From assembly GCA_947685225.1 (NCBI GenBank), contig CANTUV010000072.1, positions 496,001-560,000 of the forward strand: 64,000 nucleotides of DNA. Reading direction: 5' to 3'. Shown here in pieces: positions 56,395-64,000 of this stretch; within the stretch, counting starts at the first letter, position 1, and every line of letters starts with the position of its first letter. Below the pieces are notes generated by a model. It was not told where the DNA came from. It was given only the letters and a program-made list of their open reading frames with translations, and searched no databases. A program made the position numbers and the translations under genes. The stretch comes from Garcia nutans. Its lineage: Eukaryota > Streptophyta > Magnoliopsida > Malpighiales > Euphorbiaceae.

Positions 56395-57294
56395 AAAATA
56401 ATAAATTTCATCCTCGAAATTATGCTCTCAAGTCTGGAACAACTGGGGATACTGACTCCGCATCATTCGCTCACGCTCCCATATTGCTTCCTCAATGGCA
56501 TGATTCCTCCAAAGAACTTTCACTAGTGGTACCTTCTTATTCCTCAACTCTTTCACTTTTCGTGCCAAGATCGCCACTGGTTCTTCATCATAAGTCAAAT
56601 ATGGACTCACCTCAATTGACTCTACTGACAAGATGTGAGATGGGTCTGACTTGCACCTCTGAAGCATAAAGACATAGAAGACATTATGAATTTAATCCAA
56701 CTTAGGCGGCAAAGCCAGTTTATAAGCCACTGGACCAATTCTCTCCAGTACCTCATATGGTCCTATGAAATGAGGACTCAACTTTCGTTTGCGACCAAAT
56801 CTCAAAATTTTCTTCCAAGTAGACACTTTCAAAAATACTTTATCTCTAACACTGAACTCTATGTCTCTTCTTTTTAAATTTGAATATGATTTCTGTCGGT
56901 CTGAGGTTGCTTTTAGACAACCTCGAATCACCTTCACTTTCTCTTCTGTTTTCTTAATCAAATCGAGACCGACCGACTTACCTTCTCCAATCTCATCCCA
57001 ACATAGAGGTGTCATGCACTCCTATCATACAATGCCTCATAAGGTGCCATCCCAATACTGGACTGATGACTGTTGTTATAAGCAAACTCAATCAGCGGTA
57101 AGAATCTGTCCCGGCTCCTAGTGAAATCAATGATATAGGTCCTCAACATGTCCTCTAAAATATATATAACTCTCTCTGACTGTCCATCTGTCTGAGGATG
57201 GAAAGCAATACTAAAATGTAACTGAGAGCCTAAAGCGTCCTGCAAACTCCTCCACAATCTCGATATACACCGAGAATCTCGGTCAGATACCAAA
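56395..57294 (-). pseudogene. Tekay-like pol 3' end: integrase core end, C-domain and chromodomain
   Basis: The minus strand encodes, in order, LVSDRDSRCISRLWRSLQDA, HPQTDGQSERVIYILEDMLR and YNNSHQSSIGMAPYEALYD (57012-57302), then LSPHFIGPYEVLERIGPVAY (56692-57015). Last is the chromodomain part VKVLWRNHAIEEAIWERERM (56428-56667). This matches the pol end of the element at 28283-41659 with moderate divergence. A frameshift lies near 57010, and the ORF linking to LQRCKSDPSH is broken near 56670. The upstream part of integrase is cut off by the LTR starting at 57295. It is an inactive fragment. Confidence 0.9.
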
Positions 57295-58093
57295 TGTAAC
57301 ACCCCGATACCCTATATAAGTACTATGCGTATACCTAGTATACATACAGTAAATATATAAAGTATAAGGTTGTCACTTTTCGTTACCTTTTAAAAACCTG
57401 TAACAGAGTTCAAACCATAATACATTAATTTAAATAACATTTACAAAATCATTATCTTTATCAAAAACTTCATTTATACATATAAATACTCTCTCGTCAG
57501 AAATACATCATAATTAAAGTTTATACATGTATGCATTACCCTCTAGTTGGTCTCGACAAACTTTACTCTTCTTGTGGCATAACAAAAGACTTCATATCTT
57601 CCATCTATATACCTGCGCGAATAAACACCCGCGCTAAGCCCGAGAGCTTAGTAGTCCAACTATAAAATATAAACATATAGTATAGAAGTATTGACATATA
57701 ATGATACATCAATTCAATATATAATTAGTTCTTATCATATCTTCTTTTCTTTTTAATTTCATCTTTAATATATCCTAGCTAATTTCAAATATGATGTACA
57801 TATATACATAATATTATCACCAACCCCAATGCATCACCAATACTCAAAACCAATATATTAATACCCCTACATTATATATACCATACCAATCATTATTGCA
57901 ATACACAAATTATATATCATACATTTACAATAAAGACAACCTTTATCATCAACCACAATTCATTTACATATTACACTTAATAACATTATATTATTCACAA
58001 TTCACCAAGCATAATTCATTATTAATACTCACAATCAATATTTCAATACTTGCAATTCACATTGACAATAAAGACAGACTCGGGCCCAAAACC

Positions 58094-58434
58094 CTAATAT
58101 GTTATTCAAAGTTCAGAGTTACTGCTTTGGTTCATAGTCACAATCATCACGCCCGTAGGCAATGTATATACATGTATCTCTATCCATGGATAGTGTAACA
58201 GACCCAGTCTCTTGGACCATCAACTCAACACATATGAGGAGATCCTCAACCCGGCAAGACTGTTACAAATCATATATCTCATATTCACAATTCTCATAGT
58301 GTAACAGACCCAGTCTCTTGGACCATCAACTCAACACATATGAGGAGATCCTCAACCCGGCAAGACTGTTACCTTTCATCATTTCTTAGGCATGCCACCC
58401 AAATCCAGAACTCTGAAACTGAATAACATATTAA
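58094..58434 (-). repeat. Conserved LTR block with terminal inverted repeats
   Basis: Left arm TATTCAAAGTTCAGAGTT, right arm AACTCTGAAACTGAATA. Inside is a recent exact duplication (58193-58373). Confidence 0.78.
58193..58373. repeat. Exact 75-bp duplication, period 106 bp
   Basis: The segment AGTGTAACAGACCCAGTCTC through CAAGACTGTTAC is repeated without a visible change, with about 31 bp of other sequence between. It must be younger than the divergence of the LTR families. Confidence 0.9.
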
Positions 58435-60443
58435 ACAAACAATTCATTTATTATTTCATTATCAATCTCATCATCAATTAGGCCAACATGCCTTATCTCT
58501 TTCAATTGAATTATCATAGCCAATCACAATGGCTTCATATCATATCATATCTCAATCCATATGATACATATAGCATCATTGATATCACATTTCAAAGTAT
58601 ATTATTCATATAATACATTGCCATACACAAGATTCACAATGCATATAACATAACATTTTCTCACTTCTCAAAACACATTAACATCATTCATTACTAGAGC
58701 ATTTATCATAACAAATTGCACATACCTTAAGAATGATCCTCATTTCTTCCTACCTTTCCCATTTCATATTTCATCCTTTATATATATTCTTCATTTACAT
58801 TCACAATATAATAGCTTATTTAACACTTTCATCCCAATGTGTTAATGTTCAAAGACATATAAGGATATACAATCAAATAGGGTTTATGCTTACCTTGTTA
58901 ATGATCTTCACATCCTTCACATCATTCAATCATCACCTTAGTCCAATTATGTTAACAATATAATAGATCACTTAACACATTTGCAAACAAATGTGTTAAG
59001 CCTCAAATTATGTAATTAAATACAATCATATGTATTGGTACTTACCTCAAGAACTAGTCCCATCAATCTATACATTTCTTTTCTTTCCAAGAATTCTCCA
59101 CATTTAGGTTAATGCAACCCAATCTCTTCAAAACCTAATCCAAAGGAATATTAGCAAAATGACCATATGAATAGTACATTCTGGTTTAAGACTCCATTTT
59201 ATCCTTATTTTGAAAAATTGTATAAATTAATCTACTTGACTAAAAATTCTAAAATTTTTACAGAATTTAGTTTTGTATCTTAAAATCATTCCTTTAAAAT
59301 TTCAGATCAAACTGAACACAAAATCTTGGTCAAATAGTTCACCTAACCAGACTGCCCCAATTGCCCTGCATCCTGGCAGCAGTTCTGAACTTTGTGAATT
59401 CCATAAATCAAATTCAATCAACGTGGTTCCAAATTATTTTTCTCAAATATTAGACTCACTAAGCAACAACATATCCAAAATTCAATTGGATATGATTTTT
59501 CTACATTTTATTAAAAATCCCGAAATATAGCTGTCTCAGTTAAGGTACCTGCTGGAACAGGTCTAATAAAAATAATCTTTCTAAACTCATAACCATTCCA
59601 AAATCGAATCAACATATTTTTCAGTCATTCTAGACTCATAGAGTCACAACATATCAAAAATTCACTTCAAGAACATTTTTCTATAATTAATTAAAAATCA
59701 TACAAGTCACAGCCTTTACTAATTGTAAAACAGAAAAAAATTCACTAAACACAACTCTTACTCTTCCATCACCAACACCAACCTAGCTTCTTATCTTTAA
59801 TTCCATTTCAACACTTTTACACACACCATACACAAACACACTCCATCAACCATCCATATCAACTCACCAATCCCAAACACAATTTCAAAAGAACAAAGGA
59901 AAATCAAGAGAAAGAACTTACCTAAGTTGTTGAATTCCACAAATCTTCAATTAAATCCTTTGATTCTCCCTTCAATTTGATGTTAGAATTAAACAAATCT
60001 CACTTTGCTCTCTCTTGTCTAAGGAGGAGCCAACCAACGTGGAGAAGAGAAGAAGAAGAAGAAGGAAATGAAGAAAAGACAAAATATCACCTCTTTAAAT
60101 CTCCACCAAGTGATTCAACAAGAGTAATTACCTAAACACCCTTATACCATTTGTCTTGATTACCATTCATTACATGCCCTTTATAGTAACTTCACACTTA
60201 ACAAAAATAAATATCTTCTTTCCTTGACTCTTCATTTTGACCAACTTATATGTTATATATATCATCATATACACAACATATACCATTCTCTCTAAACCCT
60301 AAATTCTTTCCCAAATCACATATACATAAACATTCTTTTCTCTATTTCTTTTCTCTTGTAATGTAACACATATATTCAATCCAATTATATAACAACAACA
60401 ACAACATAATCACAACTTCTAGGGCATATATGAGGATATTACA

Positions 60444-60456
60444 ATTCTCTCCCCCT
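60444..60456 (-). other. Polypurine tract of the second non-coding element
   Basis: Minus-strand AAGGGGGAGAGAAT right before the LTR start. The flanking AATTTCGAGGACAAAATTAT resembles the sequence before the PPT at 38921. Confidence 0.85.
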
Positions 60457-63400
60457 TAAATAATTTTGTCCTCGAAATTATCAGTACCATAACAATTTAT
60501 TCTTAACAAAATACTATCTTAACTCCCATATGAAGTTAATTATACGCTTAAGTCATTATATCATCAAATCATATAACTCCAACTCTCCTCTTTAGAATCA
60601 ACCACCTTCTTTAAATTCTATAACTCATCATTCTATATGTTTATACATCTGGTTACTTTCTTAATCAAACATTCAAAAGATCACATTACATTTCCTATTA
60701 ATATCTTTATACCAGAATCAGATCATCATATAGCACAATAATACTTTGTCAAATCTTTATATTTAATATATTTTGTTATTTCACCTCTGTATAATTACTC
60801 TCTTAACTTTAACATTAAAAACCATTGACTTATATCTGAACATTAATTATCCCTTCATTACAATCACTGTCTAAATAGACATTTATCACTCTCAATAGAT
60901 AACAAAATCCTGATTTTTCATAAATGGAGTTATTTCTTTAGCATGCTTTTCACTTAACTTACATATTAATACATTATCTTTCAACTTATTTTATAGATAA
61001 CCAATCTTTTTCTCTTCTTATCATGATTAACAATTACTATACTCCACTCATTCATGTCCAATCATACTTTAAAATTTACATCATATACATTATCATGTAA
61101 ATACCTATTTTCTTAATACAACTATACACATTAAATTTTATTAATGATCCATAATCTTAGCCAAATCCAGATCAATTAATCTATCTCTCACAATATACCC
61201 ACGTTCCAATCTTGTTCAATTCCAACCAACGATTAAGTAATCTAACTTATCATGAAATTTCACAATTTTCATATAAGTATAAATATAACTTAATTCCATA
61301 AGAGCAAACTTATATTCAATTTCTGCTCTCTTTCAATCTATTTTCAGTCAAATCATCATGATAACAAATCACTTCTAATATCTTTTAATATACACATAGT
61401 TTATTCTTTATTATCTTAGTATAATTTCCACCAATTCTCATAAAAATGTTATATCATACTTAATATCTATAATTCATTCACTCAAACTTTGAGTTCATTC
61501 CCTTAAACCTCATGTTACATACCATAAACATATTCAGTATAACTTTCATTCATATAATATAATTTCTCCCTTTTACTAACTCTTCACATTTCCTATCATT
61601 GGTATATTTATTTTGATTACCTTTTTGTCATATTATCCATAACTCAACACATTTCAAAATTTTTTATTTTTTATTTTTAATTTTTTTTTCACAGTTATAA
61701 CCAAATTCTTAACATAAAAAAAATAATAATAATAAGGTACAACTTTAACCATCATAATTTTTAACTATACTTCTCAAACAAAATTGTCAACCTCACCAAA
61801 TCCATATTACAATCATTATATCTAAGATCCAAATCCATGGATAACAAATTAACCGATCCAAAATACTGAACAAAACACATGACTTTAAGAGATTAATATT
61901 CAAACCTAGAACTTTCAATTCAATACTGTTCTTTTATAATTCTATTCTCAATCTTAACATTTTTAGTATAACAGAAGTTAACACATTCCAACTTCGTTTC
62001 AACCAATTTGTATTCGCTTATATGATCCTTATCAACTTAACTCATGCTTTAACAATATTACTATATACATATTCAATCATATACAGTTCTTATACAATTT
62101 CTATTCATCACTTCATTTCTAATCCATCTACAATCTCTTATAATATAATTACATAGAACTTTTCATATGTGAATACTTTGAAACTCTAAATATAATATAA
62201 TCATCAAGTTCAATACTCATTATAACAATTTCCACTGTCCAATATTACTCAAGCTCTTTCCATTCTCACTTCCATCACATAATCCATCTAGCTTTACACA
62301 GTTCAAGACCTAATCTCTCTTAGGTCCACTAATACATATAACATTGTTTTTCCATATCACTAATTCTATAATTATACCACATATATCTTCATAAGCCATC
62401 CTCATAATGTGATTCACAAATGTGTTTATATATCATAATTTCATTCATATTGGAAAACTCAATTCACATATCATATACATGTATACACTTAATTATATGC
62501 TCTTATAGTATTTTCCTTTTTCATACATTCAATACAAATTTAGTGTTTATCATTTTCTTTTAAACACTATCCTTCTCATTCTTCCAATATGATATAAAGT
62601 ATTTATTCACACTACAAACATATATATTCCGACTATAGTAACACTTCATATTCATCTCAGTCACATTCCCAATGTGACATCTCTTTCACTTTCGTCTTTA
62701 AAAATATTTAGTACACTCCCATATTCATTCTTACCCTGTTCAGTAAAATGACTTAAAATAACTCATTTCTATTTACTTATCCACTTCCTTGATTATTTCA
62801 AAACAAATTCTCATACTATCAATCACATTACTCAATTCATAATACTTCCATATGCAATACTAGTCATTTCACTTAGCTCATGCATTGCATATACAGTTAA
62901 CTATCAATATCCCAATAATCTTTATCAAATTCCACTAAAACTTTAACTTCTCAATTTACTACTTCGTTTAAGCTTTAATTTGCCAAACTCATCTTTTCTA
63001 TCATCACTTTAAAAACATCTTACAAATATATATCACAAAGCAATATTAAAACATATAATTTCCACAATCATAAAGCTCACTTCAAAAATCTCAAATATCA
63101 CATATTATCACCATTACCATGAGCTTTCACAATATCCAAGCATCTCACATTTCTAACATTGAATTTACTATGCTCGCATTATAGTAACAATACTAAGTTA
63201 TATTCTTACTTAACCACTATCATCTCTTTTTCCTTTAAACACAACCTTAACTGTATACACATCCCAACTTTACATAATCACACTTTGTCTCTACTAAACA
63301 ACTCATTCAACATTCCACCATACTCTCCTCATTTAAATAACATAACTTTCAATTTTAACAATTTGATATCATTTCCGCTGTCTAGTAAATTCAACATTAG

Positions 63401-63945
63401 CAAAACCAACATAAACTTTATTATAAAGAGGTTCAAAGTATAGAAGAAAAAGTACATACTCTTATCTTGATTTGATTTTCAACTCATTTTCAAATTTATT
63501 CTCCTTTTCATTTCTTTATGTTTCAATTCATATTATGTCCTACATAATATTGCTCATAAACATCAACATTACATTCCATGTTGCACACAACATGACATTT
63601 TCATATGCATCATCAATATACATATATCATATTACATTTCACAATTAGTTTCTCATAATCAATTAGGCACTATGCCTCAATTATAATTCATTTCCAACAT
63701 CATTGTCAACAATCATAATTTCTCATCACATCAAAATAGTATACACATATATCATCAACTATATTGAACATCTCATATAACACAAATATTCTATAATTCA
63801 TATAATGCCACATCCGAGACCAACCTAGGTGTCAATGCATATGCATGTATTACAAATTTCATTTCAAAACTTTTCCTTTTTACTTTTATTTAAACTTTTC
63901 AAAAAAAAAATTTTTTTCTCACTTAGGCCGAGAATCTCGAACCTA
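60457..63945 (-). other. Internal region of the second non-coding element
   Basis: 3.5 kb, very AT-rich, no ORF above about 95 codons and none with a motif. Near the primer-site end (about 63560-63700) there are stretches such as TTTCTCATAATCAATTAGGC that resemble parts of the LTR, perhaps from rearrangement. Confidence 0.6.
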
Positions 63946-63958
63946 AGCTCTGATACCA
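63946..63958 (-). other. Primer binding site (tRNA-iMet) of the second non-coding element
   Basis: Minus-strand TGGTATCAGAGCT, one base from the usual complement of tRNA-iMet, seven bases from the LTR at 63966. The AGGTTCGAGATTCTCGGC context parallels the Tekay-like leader. Confidence 0.9.
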
Positions 63959-63965
63959 AAATAAT

Positions 63966-64000
63966 TGTAACACCCCGATACCCTATATAAGTACTATGCG
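63966..64000 (-). repeat. 5' LTR of the second non-coding element (only its edge)
   Basis: Thirty-five bases beginning TGTAACACCCCGATACC, identical to the edge of the LTR at 57295. The rest is outside the window. Confidence 0.9.

Larger units (their letters stand above)
52085..57294 (-). mobile_element. Tekay-like element remnant: LTR fragment, PPT and pol 3' end
   Basis: LTR sequence (52085-52740 and 55608-56381) of the same type as the LTR at 38932, in minus orientation, with a solo LTR inserted. A polypurine tract and the 3' end of pol follow at 56382-57294. The Tat element cuts it on the left, inside the LTR at AAGTACAAA, and a non-coding LTR element cuts it on the right, inside integrase. 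It was therefore in place before both. Confidence 0.85.
57295..60443 (-). repeat. 3' LTR of the second non-coding element (3,149 bp)
   Basis: Starts TGTAACACCCCGATACC, ends GAGGATATTACA. Twin hairpin 57611-57660 (CTAAGC-TCTCGG-GCTTAG on the minus strand), inverted-repeat block 58094-58434, stem-loop 58971-59000 and a promoter region with TATATGTTATATATATC near 60245. No palindrome-module array was seen. Confidence 0.88.
57295..64000 (-). mobile_element. Second non-coding (LARD-like) LTR element, continues past the window
   Basis: In plus coordinates: 3' LTR (57295-60443), polypurine tract, internal region of 3.5 kb, tRNA-iMet primer site and the first 35 bases of the 5' LTR (63966-64000), identical to the first 35 of the 3' LTR. 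No gag-pol motif was found on either strand. The expected target copy on the left is CCAAA (57290-57294). The LTR and primer context show it belongs to the Tekay-like group. Confidence 0.85.

Noticed and set aside
60457..63945. A hidden gag-pol in the internal region
   Set aside because: No RT, integrase or Gag motif in any frame; the longest ORF (63159-63443) has no domain.

Overview
The window is plant nuclear DNA, probably from a eudicot. It is AT-rich, and every protein-like stretch belongs to a plant transposable element or an element-associated gene: Ty1/copia gag, Ty3/gypsy Tekay-like (chromovirus), Tat and Athila-like gag-pol or ORF1, LINE reverse transcriptase, plant mobile domain (PMD) and DUF7745-type ORFs. 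I see no intact host gene, no rRNA or tRNA gene and no bacterial signal. The species cannot be told from the sequence.

The layout is a nest of insertions, many closed by exact 5-bp target-site duplications (TSDs). From left to right: (1) 1-1086, the 5' end of a minus-strand copia element (gag, tRNA-iMet primer site, LTR). (2) 1734-13510, a solo LTR (TSD AGTAA) interrupted by a GCGACGG-repeat DNA transposon (about 3597-5325) and by a complete non-coding LTR element on the minus strand (6004-12854, TSD GCTAC). (3) 13979-16403, a broken minus-strand LINE. (4) 16404-about 22300, the 3' part of an Athila-like element on the minus strand (LTR, PPT, ORF1), with a solo LTR (19616-21400, TSD CATAC) inside ORF1. 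(5) About 22915-26584, two plus-strand, intron-containing PMD/DUF7745-like ORFs. (6) About 27100-52084, a minus-strand Tat-type gypsy element (5' LTR 47799-52084, tRNA primer site, gag, protease, G-patch, RT, two RNase H domains, integrase). Its pol is split by a 13.4-kb Tekay-like element (28283-41659, TSD TTCCC), whose 5' LTR itself carries a solo LTR (29472-32590, TSD AGCCA). The Tat 5' LTR carries another solo LTR (48597-50842, TSD ATTTT). (7) 52085-57294, LTR and pol 3' end of another minus-strand Tekay-like element, with a solo LTR inside (52741-55607, TSD CCAAC). (8) 57295-64000+, a second non-coding minus-strand LTR element running out of the window.

No coding region looks functional: all have in-frame stops, frameshifts or missing parts. 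Removing the nested insertions rejoins reading frames exactly at two places (Athila ORF1 and Tat pol), which supports the reconstruction.

The most interesting signal is non-coding. The long LTRs of the Tekay-like group, including those of the two elements without genes, share a structured leader. Its parts are a stem-loop just after a splice-donor-like site, a roughly 300-bp block bounded by imperfect inverted repeats of about 27 bp, and a pair of adjacent hairpins placed directly before CAGGTGAC. One diverged LTR keeps the twin-hairpin architecture with different bases. Separately, LTRs of several different families carry arrays of palindromic modules (GACACGCCCA/TGGGCGTGTC and relatives), with copy number differing even between the two LTRs of one element.
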